From: JAJISK01 sp046759865
GTDB lineage: Archaea > Thermoplasmatota > Thermoplasmata > RBG-16-68-12 > JAJISG01
Direction of reading: 5' to 3'
Length of the DNA stretch: 34,274 nucleotides
NCBI GenBank assembly: GCA_046759865.1
Contig: JBHIDB010000004.1
Coordinates: forward strand, 1 to 34,274
In this document: positions 7,428 to 15,789 of the stretch, piece by piece
Layout of the letters: each line of letters opens with the position of its first letter
How positions within the stretch are numbered: the first letter of the stretch is position 1
Notes under the pieces: model-generated
What the model was told of the DNA's origin: nothing
What the model saw: the letters and a program-made list of their open reading frames with translations, nothing else
The model's database searches: none
Made by a program: the position numbers and the translations under genes

Positions 7428-8042
7428 CTACTCCTGAACGAGCTTCGCGAAGGAGACGTTCCCGACGATCTTTTCCACTTCCACCTTCACGACGGCGCCT
7501 TTCGTCGTCCCCGGGACGTAGATGACGTAGTTCTCCCGCCGGGCGACACCGTCCCCCTTCTTGCCGATGTCTTGGATCATGACCTCGTAGACCTTGCCCA
7601 CCTGGAGAATCGGTTCCTCGGTCTTGGCCGCCTTCTTGATGACGCGCAGGGAACGCCGGGCCCCACAGGCATCACACTGCAGGATGGCGATCCGCCCCTC
7701 CTTCACGATGTGGGTGTCCGGCCGGTTGCACTCCGCGCAGAGGACGTACTCCTCGACGTAGCTCCCGATTCGCTTGTTGACCTTGTCGGCCGAGAGGCGC
7801 CCCTTGAAGAGGGCCCGTCGATCTTCCAGGCTGCCCGACGTGCCGAGCTCTTTGAGGAGGAAGGCGAAGAGGTCCTGGGGCTTACGGTTGATGGCATCGG
7901 CGATGTCGGCGAAGTTCCGGAGGACCGTGGTTTGCCCCTCCAGGAGGACTTCCGCCTCGGGCACCTGAAAGCGCTCCCGGGAGGTACTGGTCTCGGGAAG
8001 CTCCTTCTTCACGCGCTTGAGGAGGTCCTCGTAACTGGGCAC
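7428..8042 (-). CDS. Translation initiation factor aIF2 beta with C-terminal TRAM domain
   Basis: Beta subunit of the archaeal aIF2 complex that delivers initiator Met-tRNA to the 30S subunit. Residues 1-140 form the IF2 beta/IF5 fold: VEEYVLCAECNRPDTHIV followed by QCDACGARRSL gives a CxxC...CxxC zinc ribbon. Residues from about 145 form a TRAM domain (YEVMIQDIGKKGDGVARREN), a small RNA-binding barrel, making 204 residues instead of about 135-140. Such TRAM-extended versions occur in some euryarchaea. The GTG start lies 25 nt after a TGATAAG TATA-like element, implying a leaderless message. It is the first gene before the presenilin-like protease. Confidence 0.94.
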   Translation of the reverse strand: MPSYEDLLKRVKKELPETSTSRERFQVPEAEVLLEGQTTVLRNFADIADAINRKPQDLFAFLLKELGTSGSLEDRRALFKGRLSADKVNKRIGSYVEEYVLCAECNRPDTHIVKEGRIAILQCDACGARRSLRVIKKAAKTEEPILQVGKVYEVMIQDIGKKGDGVARRENYVIYVPGTTKGAVVKVEVEKIVGNVSFAKLVQE

Positions 8043-8063
8043 GCCGAACCATTCAAGGGCGGC

Positions 8064-8070
8064 CTTATCA
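8064..8070 (-). promoter_or_regulatory. TATA-like box for aIF2 beta
   Basis: TGATAAG on the minus strand is centred 25 nt before the GTG start at 8042, placing the predicted transcription start on the start codon. Confidence 0.5.
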
Positions 8071-8078
8071 AGTTTGGG

Positions 8079-9674
8079 TCACGCCTCTACGGACAGAGCG
8101 GCCTCTATGAGCCCGTAGTGAATTGGGGAGGGTCGGAGGGGACGGGACTTGAACTCCGGATGGAACTGGGAGGCGAGAAAATAGGGATGGCCCTCCAGCT
8201 CGAGGATGTCCATCCGTCGCCCGTCCTCCGAGCGTCCCACGTACCGAAGGCCGGCCCCCTCGAGTTTGGAGAGGAAGTCGGGACTGATCTCGAAGCGATG
8301 TCGATGGCGCTCGTAGACTCGGGTGGCGCCGTAGAGGGCGTGGGCCTTGGATCCATCTTGGATGACGACCTCGTGGGCTCCGAGACGCATCGTGGCACCC
8401 ATGTCCTCCACCCCGCGTTGCTCCGGCAGCAGGTCCACCACCGGGTAGGGGGTCTTGGGGTCGAATTCGCTACTGTTGGCTCCGTCCAAATGGAGGACGT
8501 TGCGGGAGAACTCAATGGTGGCCAGCTGGAACCCGAGACACACCCCCTGGAAGGGAATCCTGTTCTCCCTGGCGTACTGGATAGCCCGGACCTTGCCCTC
8601 GATGCCCCGCTCGCCGAAGCCGCCTGGGACGAGGATGCCCTGGACCCCATCCAGGAGCGCGACCCCGTTCTCCTCCAGGTCGACGCTCTCGACCCAGCGG
8701 ATGTTCACCCGCGCGTTGGCCTTGGCACCGGCGTGGCGAAAGGCCTCAATGTGGCTGATGTAGGAGTCCTGGAGGTGGGTGTACTTCCCGACGAGCCCGA
8801 TCTCCACCTCCCCCTTCGGGTTCCGGAGGCGCTCCACGAAGGCCTTCCACCCCTCCAGGTCGCGGGGCGTCCCTTTGAGGGCGAGCTCGGCCAACAGATA
8901 GTCCGTGAGGCCCTGTTCTTCCAGGAGGAGGGGAACCTCGTAGATGTTGCCCGCGTCGGGGGCGCTGACCACGCCCTCCACCGGCACGTCGCAGAAGAGG
9001 GAGATCTTCCGCCGCACGTCCTCGTCGAGTTCGTCGGGGGCCCGCGCCACGATGGCGCTCGGGCGGATCCCCACGGCCCGCAACTCCCTCACGCTGTGTT
9101 GGGTGGGCTTGGTCTTGGCCTCACCGACTACGGGAAGGATGGGGACCAGGGTCGTGTGCACAAAGACGCAGTTCCCCTTCCCTACGTCGATGGATAGCTG
9201 CCGCAGGGCCTCGAGGAAGGGCATGGACTCGATGTCGCCGACGGTCCCCCCGATCTCGACCAGTGTGACGTCGACCCCCGTCGACTCGGCCACGTCTCGG
9301 ACCATGCGCTTGATCTCGTCCGTCACGTGCGGAATAATCTGGACCGTGCTCCCCAAGTAATCGCCGTGGCGCTCCTTCTCGATGGCGGAAAGGTACGCCT
9401 TCCCCGTGGTGATGTTGTGGTCCCGGCTCAACTCCACGTCGAGGAACCGCTCGTAGTTGCCCAGGTCGAGGTCGACCTCTCCTCCGTCCTCCAGCACGAA
9501 GACCTCCCCATGCTGGAAGGGGTTCATGGTCCCGGCATCCACATTCAGGTAGGGGTCAATCTTGATGGCGGTCACGGAGAGGCCGCGGCTCTGCAAGTTG
9601 CGGCCTATGCTGGACGTGGTGATGCCCTTCCCCAAACCGGACAAAACCCCGCCGGTCACGATCACATATTTCAT
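8079..9674 (-). CDS. pyrG: CTP synthase
   Basis: Converts UTP to CTP using ATP and glutamine, the last step of de novo pyrimidine nucleotide synthesis. The 531 residues match the family. The N-terminal synthetase domain begins at the start codon with VTGGVLSGLGKGITTSSIGR (P-loop); KIDPYLNVDAGTMNPFQHGE and EIGGTVGDIESMPFLEA follow. The C-terminal class I glutaminase domain has the nucleophile in GVCLGFQLA and the His/Glu pair in SQFHPEFKSRP. A TATA-like GTTTAAAT overlapping the stop of the upstream gene predicts a leader of about 12 nt. The preceding gene makes a coenzyme A precursor; no direct pathway link is implied. Confidence 0.97.
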   Translation of the reverse strand: MKYVIVTGGVLSGLGKGITTSSIGRNLQSRGLSVTAIKIDPYLNVDAGTMNPFQHGEVFVLEDGGEVDLDLGNYERFLDVELSRDHNITTGKAYLSAIEKERHGDYLGSTVQIIPHVTDEIKRMVRDVAESTGVDVTLVEIGGTVGDIESMPFLEALRQLSIDVGKGNCVFVHTTLVPILPVVGEAKTKPTQHSVRELRAVGIRPSAIVARAPDELDEDVRRKISLFCDVPVEGVVSAPDAGNIYEVPLLLEEQGLTDYLLAELALKGTPRDLEGWKAFVERLRNPKGEVEIGLVGKYTHLQDSYISHIEAFRHAGAKANARVNIRWVESVDLEENGVALLDGVQGILVPGGFGERGIEGKVRAIQYARENRIPFQGVCLGFQLATIEFSRNVLHLDGANSSEFDPKTPYPVVDLLPEQRGVEDMGATMRLGAHEVVIQDGSKAHALYGATRVYERHRHRFEISPDFLSKLEGAGLRYVGRSEDGRRMDILELEGHPYFLASQFHPEFKSRPLRPSPIHYGLIEAALSVEA

Positions 9675-9708
9675 AATCCCAACGGGGAATTCGAATGGGC
9701 GGGAGGCG

Positions 9709-9716
9709 ATTTAAAC
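9709..9716 (-). promoter_or_regulatory. TATA-like box for pyrG
   Basis: GTTTAAAT on the minus strand overlaps the stop codon of the upstream pantothenate-pathway gene. It is centred 38 nt before the pyrG ATG, giving a leader of about 12 nt. Confidence 0.5.
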
Positions 9717-10490
9717 GTTGTTACGAACACCTTTCCTCCCCGTCGCTCGGGCCTTCAGGTTCTCACGAATCGCGCCCAAAACACCCCGCAGGTTGACCGC
9801 CTTTTCGTACGCGCCTAGGGCGACCTTGACCGCATCTGGATCTCCCTTCGCCTCCCTTGCGAAGGCCACCATGGCCCGAAGAGCACGCACGAGTTCGTCG
9901 ACAATGGCTACGGTCGCGGCCTCGTTGGTGCGGGAGAGAGGGTTCAGGTCGATAGAGAGAACGGTCTTCTTCATCCCGACCAGGACCTCGGCTCGGTCGC
10001 CGTCCTCCAGCGGGACGAGGGCGACGTCGGCGCCATAGATCCCCGCGCGACTGCAAAGGGCCCTGGGGTGCTCGAGACCCGGGAGGGAGGCGTCAGGGTT
10101 CCTCCCTAGGATCTCCCGAATGCCTTGCCCCTCCAAGAAGGACACGAGAGCGCCAACCCGCTCTTCCGTTCGATGAAAGACGTTAACCTCAACCCGAGCC
10201 CCAGTGACCGATGCCAACTCGCCAATCTCCTTCGCCGCGAGAATGGCTACGTTGCCGTTGACGGACAGCACGGGGCGATCCGCCCGAAGCAGGTAGGCTA
10301 CCCCTGCACGTGCGGCCACGTCCGCTTCAGGCAACGTACGCTCGCCCAATAGATAGTCGAACGCTTCTCCCCGCCCGTGTGCGACGAGTCCCTCCCAGGC
10401 GACCAAACCCTCCCGAGCGGCTGCCACGAGCTTCTCCCGCGTGACCAGTGAGCGATAGCGAGGATGGGATCGGGGTATCGAGGACGGCAA
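9711..10490 (-). CDS. 4-phosphopantoate--beta-alanine ligase (archaeal phosphopantothenate synthetase)
   Basis: Joins 4-phosphopantoate and beta-alanine with ATP to give 4-phosphopantothenate in the archaeal coenzyme A pathway, replacing bacterial PanC and pantothenate kinase. The 259 residues show the family pattern: IPRSHPRYRSLVTREKL at the N-terminus, GLVAHGRGEAFDYLLGE, PVLSVNGNVAILAAKE, VEVNVFHRTEERV, ALVPLEDGDRAEVL and LSIDLNPLSRTNEAAT. The start is TTG; family alignment begins almost at once (SSIPRSHPRY), and a TATA-like TTTAACC is centred 26 nt upstream, so a leaderless TTG start is likely. Confidence 0.94.
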   Translation of the reverse strand: MPSSIPRSHPRYRSLVTREKLVAAAREGLVAWEGLVAHGRGEAFDYLLGERTLPEADVAARAGVAYLLRADRPVLSVNGNVAILAAKEIGELASVTGARVEVNVFHRTEERVGALVSFLEGQGIREILGRNPDASLPGLEHPRALCSRAGIYGADVALVPLEDGDRAEVLVGMKKTVLSIDLNPLSRTNEAATVAIVDELVRALRAMVAFAREAKGDPDAVKVALGAYEKAVNLRGVLGAIRENLKARATGRKGVRNNV

Positions 10491-10512
10491 GCACCGAGCA
10501 AGCCGGCAGAGT

Positions 10513-10519
10513 GGTTAAA
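10513..10519 (-). promoter_or_regulatory. TATA-like box for the phosphopantothenate synthetase gene
   Basis: TTTAACC on the minus strand is centred 26 nt from the TTG start at 10490. Confidence 0.5.
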
Positions 10520-10566
10520 GGCCTTGGCTCCCCCTCTTCTACCTTCGTCCATCCCCCGCCATTAGG

Positions 10567-10572
10567 TTATTA
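10567..10572 (+). promoter_or_regulatory. TATA-like box for ychF-polB
   Basis: TTATTA is centred about 35 nt before the ychF ATG at 10604, predicting a start site near 10595 and a leader of roughly 9 nt. Confidence 0.4.
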
Positions 10573-10603
10573 CCCGCAGGTCTCCTCCACAAGCTGGGAG
10601 GAG

Positions 10604-11794
10604 ATGCTGGTCGGTGTCGTTGGCAAGCCCAATGCGGGCAAGAGCACGTTCTTTGCGGCCGCCACCCTTGCCCCCGTGGACATCGCGGCGTATCCTTTCA
10701 CCACCATCAAGCCCAATCGCGGCATCGCATACGTGACCCACCCATGCCCCCACTCGGAACTGGGTACCGCGTGCAGCCCCCACAACGCCCCTTGCACCGG
10801 GGGAGTGCGCCTCGTGCCCCTGGACCTTCTCGATGTGGCGGGCCTCGTTCCTGAGGCACACAAAGGACGCGGCCTGGGGAACCAGTTCCTGGACGATCTG
10901 CGCCAGGCGTCCGCCTTCGTGCACGTTGTGGATGCCAGCGGGGCGACCGACCCAGAGGGGAACATCGGGTCTCCGGGGGACCATGACCCCACGGAAGATG
11001 TCCAATTCTTGGAGAGTGAGCTGGCCTACTGGATCGCGGGTATCCTGGCCAAGGGATGGGACAAGATGGCGCGTCGTGCGGAGATCGAGGGTGAGGATCT
11101 GGAAAAGCTGCTTTCCGATAGGCTGACCGGACTCGGGTTCCGTGAGTTCCAGATCCACCTCGCCCTGCGTGAAGTTGCCCTGGAGGAACCACCCCGGCGC
11201 TGGAAGGAGGAGGAGCTTGTGCGCCTCGCCCGAGGGCTCCGACACATCGGCAAGCCCATGATTCTCGCGGCCAACAAGGCCGACGTCGCGCCCGAGGACG
11301 CCCTGCAAGGCTTGCTCGACCTCCCCGACATTTCGGCGATTGCTACGTGCTCGGAGTGTGAGCTCGCTTTACGGCGCGCCACCAAGGCGGGCCTTCTCGA
11401 ATACGTTCCCGGGGCACCCGTCTTCACCGAACGGCCGGACGCGAGCCTCACGGGACAGCAGAGCGAGGCGCTGGAGAAGATTCGCGCGTACCTCGAACAG
11501 TTCGGCTTCACCGGGGTCCAACGCTGCCTCGAGGAGCTCGTGTTTGCACAGATGGGCATGGTCGTTGTCTTTCCCGTGGAGGACGAGAATCACTGGACAG
11601 ACAAGGACGGCAACGTCCTGCCCGACGCGTTCTTGATGCCGCGGGGAAGTGTCGCAAGGGACTTAGCCTACCAGGTCCATAGTGACCTCGGGGACAACTT
11701 CATCCGGGCGGTGGATGCACGGACCAAGCGGGTCCTGGGTAAGGATTATGAGTTGCAGGATGGCGACGTGATTCGAGTCGTCGCGAGGTCCTAA
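10604..11794 (+). CDS. ychF: YchF/Obg-family nucleotide-binding protein (archaeal type)
   Basis: P-loop NTPase of the TRAFAC class related to OLA1/YchF, 396 residues from ATG 10604. G1 is GKPNAGKSTFF, G3 is LDVAGLVPEAHKGRGLG, and the G4 position reads AANKADVA (NKxD-like). A coiled-coil insertion lies near 150-230 and a C-terminal TGS domain ends in RVLGKDYELQDGDVIRVV. Archaeal members of this subfamily are linked to ribosome or translation functions, but the exact role is not settled. The frame is open upstream to 10448, but family proteins start at GVVGKPNAGKS, which fits the ATG. polB begins 1 nt after the stop, so the two are cotranscribed. Confidence 0.93.
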   Translation: MLVGVVGKPNAGKSTFFAAATLAPVDIAAYPFTTIKPNRGIAYVTHPCPHSELGTACSPHNAPCTGGVRLVPLDLLDVAGLVPEAHKGRGLGNQFLDDLRQASAFVHVVDASGATDPEGNIGSPGDHDPTEDVQFLESELAYWIAGILAKGWDKMARRAEIEGEDLEKLLSDRLTGLGFREFQIHLALREVALEEPPRRWKEEELVRLARGLRHIGKPMILAANKADVAPEDALQGLLDLPDISAIATCSECELALRRATKAGLLEYVPGAPVFTERPDASLTGQQSEALEKIRAYLEQFGFTGVQRCLEELVFAQMGMVVVFPVEDENHWTDKDGNVLPDAFLMPRGSVARDLAYQVHSDLGDNFIRAVDARTKRVLGKDYELQDGDVIRVVARS

Positions 11795-11795
11795 T

Positions 11796-14177
11796 ATGGC
11801 GATTCACGACGTCCGGCTGCTGGCTGCTTCTTACCGCCGGGAGGGGGACGAGGAACAGCCGGTCATCGAGTTGTTCGGCAAGACCCGGGACGGCCGGGCC
11901 ATCACGGTGGAGTACCGGGGTTTCCGCCCCTACTTCTACGCGGTCGAGCCCCCGCAGTCTCTCCGAGGCACCTTCGAGCGAGATCCCGAGGTGGTGGAGC
12001 TGAAGGACGTCTCCCTCGAGGTCCGCCCGCTGGAGAAGAAGCCCTGCGTCCAGGTCGTCATGCAGCATCCGTGGCGGACCCCGGAGTACCGGAACAAGGC
12101 CAGCCAGTTCGGGAGCGAGATCCTGGCCGCGGACATCCCCTTCGTCCATCGCTTCATCTACGATATGGACCTGGGCTCCTGCTTCCGCGTCGAGGGCGAG
12201 GAGGTGGAGGGCGGCTACACGACGGAACTCGTGCTTCGGGCGGGGTCCTTCGAGGAATGTGAGCCGTTCACACCGCCTTTGAAAATCCTCAGCTTCGATA
12301 TCGAGAACAGCATCGAGGACGGGCACCTCTTGACCCTGGGGATCGCGATGCGAGGCCCTGACGGTGAGATCGAGACCCAGGCTCTCCGGGGCGGAGAGCG
12401 AGAAATCTTGCGGGATTTCGTCACCCTGGTTGAGAAGGAGGACCCGGACATCCTCAGCGGGTACAACATCGGCGGGTACGACATCCCCGTCCTCGTGGAG
12501 CGGGCCCGGAAGGGGAACCTGGGCCAGCTCGCCCTGGGTCGCGACTTCGCCACCTTCTTCCAAATCAACGAGCGGATGTGGCGCCTCCACGGACGGGTCA
12601 TCGTGGATGCCTGGTGGAGCGCCCGCACCGACCTGCGGCCCAAACAGGAGACCCTGGACTACGTCGCCCGGGCCCTGCTGGACGAGGGAAAACAGGAGGT
12701 GGACCGGGCCCGCATCGACGAGGAGTGGGCGCGGGATCCGGAGCGGGTCATCCGCTACTGCATGAAAGACGCGGAACTCTCCCTCCGAATCCTGGAGAAG
12801 CTGGCGAGTGTGGAGAAGGGCCTGGACCTGGCGACTGTGTCCCGACTTCCCTTGGACGACGTTCTCAACGGCCGGACCTCCAACCTCATCGATTCCCTCC
12901 TCATTCGGGCGGCCGACCGCGAAGCGTTTGGCGTCCCCATGATGCGCCGCCGCGGCGGGGGGGAGTCCATCGAAGGGGGCTACGTGCACACGATCGACCC
13001 CGGCCTGTACGAGTGGGTGGTGGGCATGGACTTCCGGGCCATGTATCCGAGCCTCATCATCGAGAACAACATCTGTTTCTCCACCCTGCACCCGGAGGGC
13101 GAGATCGAGGGACCCACGGGGATCCGCTTCCTGGGGAAGGAGGAGCGAGGGGGCATCCTGCCTCGCATCCTCGCGGACTTGATGGAGCAGCGCCAGGAAA
13201 TACGGGCCAAAATGGCGGAGGCGGGTTCGGAGGAGGAACGGGCCTACTACGGCCGGCTGCAGGATGCGGTGAAGGTCCTCATGAATGCCTTCTACGGTGT
13301 CCTGGCCTCCTCCTTTTACCGGTTCACCAACCCGAAGATCGGCGGGAGCATCACGGCCTTCGCCCGCGAGAACATCAAGGACGTCATCAGTCGCCTCGAG
13401 GCCCGGGGAAATCAGGTGATCTACGGGGACACCGACAGCGTGTTCTTCTCCCCGGGGGCGGACACCCTGGATGCGTGCGTAGCCGAGGGGCAGACCCTGG
13501 CGGCGGAGCTCTCCGGGCGGGGCATGCAGCTGGAGTTCGAGCGGGTCTTCCGTAGCCTCTTCTCTCACGGGAGGAAGAAGCGGTACGCAGGCCAGGTCAT
13601 CTGGCCGGAGGAACGGCTGGTGGTCCGGGGGTATGAGATTCGTCGGACGGATGCCTTTGACCTCCAGAGCGAGACCCAGACGGAGGTCCTGGAGCGGGTC
13701 CTGCGCAACGAGATCGAGGAGGCCATCCGGTACGCTCGGGAGACGATCGAGCGGGCCCAGAGGGGGGAGGCCGAGGTGGACCAGCTCGTCATTTCCCGGA
13801 CCGTGAAGGAGCCCGCCCGCTACGTGAACCCCGATGCCATGCCCAACGTTCAGGCCGCGATGAAGCTTGAGGGGCTGGGCTATGAGTTCGTGGTCGGCAT
13901 GAAGGTCTCCTGGGTGGTGATCAACGCCAAAAAGACCCCCATGGAGGTCGAGCCTTACATCAGCGGGAGGCCCTTCGAAGAGACCCCGGATTGGGAGTAC
14001 TACGCCCGCCGGCTCGCACAGACCCTGGGGTACATCACCGAGGTCTTTGGTTGGGACGAGAAGAGCCTCCTGGCGGGAAGCCAGCAGGTCACCCTCTTCC
14101 AGGGCGATTTCGGAAAGGAGCCCAAGGCGGGTCCTCGGAAGACGGACCGTCCCCTTACCCTCGAGGACTTCATGTAA
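11796..14177 (+). CDS. polB: DNA polymerase, family B
   Basis: Replicative or repair polymerase with proofreading exonuclease, 793 residues. Exo I (LSFDIENS, D168/E170), Exo II (GYNIGGYDIP) and Exo III (YCMKDAELS) are all intact. Polymerase motif A is MDFRAMYPSLI (D412), motif B is KVLMNAFYGVLAS (K493/N497/Y500) and motif C is YGDTDSVF (D545/D547), followed by KKRYAG. The extreme C-terminus PLTLEDFM resembles a PCNA-interacting PIP box with the expected glutamine replaced by proline. Length, motifs and lack of inteins suggest a normal active enzyme. It starts 1 nt after ychF and shares its transcript. Confidence 0.97.
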   Translation: MAIHDVRLLAASYRREGDEEQPVIELFGKTRDGRAITVEYRGFRPYFYAVEPPQSLRGTFERDPEVVELKDVSLEVRPLEKKPCVQVVMQHPWRTPEYRNKASQFGSEILAADIPFVHRFIYDMDLGSCFRVEGEEVEGGYTTELVLRAGSFEECEPFTPPLKILSFDIENSIEDGHLLTLGIAMRGPDGEIETQALRGGEREILRDFVTLVEKEDPDILSGYNIGGYDIPVLVERARKGNLGQLALGRDFATFFQINERMWRLHGRVIVDAWWSARTDLRPKQETLDYVARALLDEGKQEVDRARIDEEWARDPERVIRYCMKDAELSLRILEKLASVEKGLDLATVSRLPLDDVLNGRTSNLIDSLLIRAADREAFGVPMMRRRGGGESIEGGYVHTIDPGLYEWVVGMDFRAMYPSLIIENNICFSTLHPEGEIEGPTGIRFLGKEERGGILPRILADLMEQRQEIRAKMAEAGSEEERAYYGRLQDAVKVLMNAFYGVLASSFYRFTNPKIGGSITAFARENIKDVISRLEARGNQVIYGDTDSVFFSPGADTLDACVAEGQTLAAELSGRGMQLEFERVFRSLFSHGRKKRYAGQVIWPEERLVVRGYEIRRTDAFDLQSETQTEVLERVLRNEIEEAIRYARETIERAQRGEAEVDQLVISRTVKEPARYVNPDAMPNVQAAMKLEGLGYEFVVGMKVSWVVINAKKTPMEVEPYISGRPFEETPDWEYYARRLAQTLGYITEVFGWDEKSLLAGSQQVTLFQGDFGKEPKAGPRKTDRPLTLEDFM

Positions 14178-14206
14178 AGCGGGTCCGATTTCAGACCGAG
14201 AGGCCG

Positions 14207-15073
14207 ATGCTGGAGACTAAGGAAGCTTACCTGACCGAGTTCGATGCCGATCGGGCATGGCTTCGGGAGCCCGATCTGTTCCAACGCTTCCGAGTGCCGG
14301 AGGAGGGCGAGCCCTTGGCGGACGCGAATCTCGATCCAACGGAGATGCTCCTGATCGTGGAACGTGGAGATGCCCGGCGGGCCTTCCTTGTCAGGCAGAT
14401 ATCCTATCACCATCTTGCACAGGGGGGGCTGGATGGCGAGCCCTATCTCGTGAGCTTTTGCACCGTGTGCCACAGCGGCGGTGGGATGGATCCGAGGATT
14501 GAGGGGAGGATTTACCACTTCAGCGCGGGCGGCCTGTACAACGGACTCGTCCTGCTGATCGACGACGAGACCCGAACCTACTGGGATCACATCCGCGGCT
14601 TGGGGCTCCACGGCCCTCTCCGAGGTGCCCAGATGGAAACCTTCCCCCTCGAGATAACGAACGTCCGGACGGCTCTACGGAGTGATCGTGAGCTCACCGT
14701 ATCCTTATCCAAGCCAAAGCGGGCGGCGCGTGTTTTCGGGTGGATGTCTCGTCACACCTTCCGGAGGAAGGGCTTCCTACCCCCCGGTTTCCGACGGACC
14801 ATGAGGGGCAGGGACGATCGTCTTCCCGAGATGACCCACGGGCTCGGGGTGATGACCGGGGAGGTCCAGCGCTTCTACCCCATGAGTCGGATCGCGAAGG
14901 GCATCGAAGACGAACTTGCTAGCCGTCCCTTGCGCATCCAAGTGGATCCGGAGACGCAGGTTCCAACCGCTGTCTGGTCGGACGACGGGACCCGACCCAT
15001 GCAGATTTTCTCTCGGTGGTACGGGTTCGTAGCGACCTTCCCGAGGACCGAGGTCTTCTCGCCGGTCGATTAG
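14207..15073 (+). CDS. DUF3179 domain protein
   Basis: Protein of unknown function, 288 residues from ATG 14207. The DUF3179 core is recognisable: YLVSFCTVCHSGGGMDPRI, then YHFSAGGLYNGLVLLIDDET and YWDHIRGLGLHGPLRGAQ. A CxxC pair (C85, C88) stands where the family usually has a CPxC-like motif, suggesting metal binding or redox activity. Many members are exported, but no signal peptide or lipobox is visible here, so a cytoplasmic location is likely. The frame is open upstream inside polB, but that stretch reads as polB shadow. It follows polB by 29 nt and is probably read through from it; any functional link to replication is unknown. Confidence 0.82.
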   Translation: MLETKEAYLTEFDADRAWLREPDLFQRFRVPEEGEPLADANLDPTEMLLIVERGDARRAFLVRQISYHHLAQGGLDGEPYLVSFCTVCHSGGGMDPRIEGRIYHFSAGGLYNGLVLLIDDETRTYWDHIRGLGLHGPLRGAQMETFPLEITNVRTALRSDRELTVSLSKPKRAARVFGWMSRHTFRRKGFLPPGFRRTMRGRDDRLPEMTHGLGVMTGEVQRFYPMSRIAKGIEDELASRPLRIQVDPETQVPTAVWSDDGTRPMQIFSRWYGFVATFPRTEVFSPVD

Positions 15074-15107
15074 GGCCGGTCGCTCCACCGCCGCCCGCCC
15101 GAAGGGC

Positions 15108-15114
15108 TTTATAG
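15108..15114 (+). promoter_or_regulatory. TATA-like box for rpl15e
   Basis: TTTATAG is centred about 54 nt before the rpl15e ATG, predicting a start near 15137 and a leader of about 28 nt. It is the strongest TATA match in the left half. Confidence 0.6.
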
Positions 15115-15164
15115 ACAGCTGGGGTAGAGCGAGGGAGCGCCGAGAAGCGGCAGGTTCGTGGAAG

Positions 15165-15788
15165 ATGGCATCAGAGGGCGAGGAAGGGGGGCCTCGGTCG
15201 CCTCGGGGCTTTTATCGAAGCATTCGAGAGGCCTGGAAGACTCCGAGCCAGACCTACGTGGGCCCCCTCCTGCGAGCCCGCATGATCGGATGGCGAAAGG
15301 CACCTTCGGTGACGCGGCTGGAGAGGCCCACTCGGCTCGACCGCGCCCGGGCGCTGGGGTACAAGGCAAAACCGGGGATCGTGGTGGTCCGATCTCGTGT
15401 CCGACGAGGAGGCCTTCGGAAACCGGCCATTCGGGGGGGCCGAAGGCCGAAGCGGATGGGCATTTCCAAGATCACGATGGCCAAGAGCATCCAGCGGATC
15501 GCGGAGGAGCGCGCCGGAAAGCGGCATCCCAACATGGAGGTCTTGAATTCGTATTGGGTGGGCGAGGATGGCCGTTCCAAGTACTACGAGGTGATCCTCG
15601 TCGACCCCCACCACCCGGCCATTCGCGGGGACAAGGACCTGAAATGGCTCTTGCGTCCCGGCCATAAGAGACGCGTGGTGCGAGGGTTGACCTCGGCCGG
15701 AAAGAAGGGCCGAGGGCTCCGCCGGAAGGGCAAGGGAGCCGAGAAGGTGAGGCCCTCCATTCGCGCCCACGACGGGAAAGGGAAGTAG
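15165..15788 (+). CDS. rpl15e: 50S ribosomal protein L15e
   Basis: Archaeal/eukaryotic large-subunit protein embedded in 23S rRNA, 207 residues. Diagnostic segments include WKTPSQTYVGPLLRARMIGW, RLDRARALGYKAKPGIVVVR, RVRRGGLRKPAIRGGRRPKR, NMEVLNSYWVGEDGRSKYYE and LRPGHKRRVVRGLTSAGKKG. The N-terminal MASEGEEGGPRSP stretch is a short extra acidic tail before the conserved start; an in-frame internal start seems less likely given the leader position. The gene has its own TATA-like box and ends 1 nt before the convergent ThiI-like gene. Confidence 0.97.
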   Translation: MASEGEEGGPRSPRGFYRSIREAWKTPSQTYVGPLLRARMIGWRKAPSVTRLERPTRLDRARALGYKAKPGIVVVRSRVRRGGLRKPAIRGGRRPKRMGISKITMAKSIQRIAEERAGKRHPNMEVLNSYWVGEDGRSKYYEVILVDPHHPAIRGDKDLKWLLRPGHKRRVVRGLTSAGKKGRGLRRKGKGAEKVRPSIRAHDGKGK

Positions 15789-15789
15789 C

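Noticed and set aside
7572..9197. Long plus-strand open frame opposite aIF2 beta and pyrG
   Set aside because: Both minus-strand genes are unmistakable over this range; the plus-strand translation resembles no protein.
10499..10530. tRNA-like D-arm motif (GCAGAGTGGTTAAAGGCC) between two divergent genes
   Set aside because: No anticodon stem, T-arm or acceptor partner follows within 90 nt on either strand; the TTAAA core is better explained as the TATA-like box of the minus-strand gene.
11700..13568. Very long open frame on the strand opposite polB
   Set aside because: It is antisense to conserved exonuclease and polymerase motifs; long antisense frames are expected in GC-rich coding DNA.
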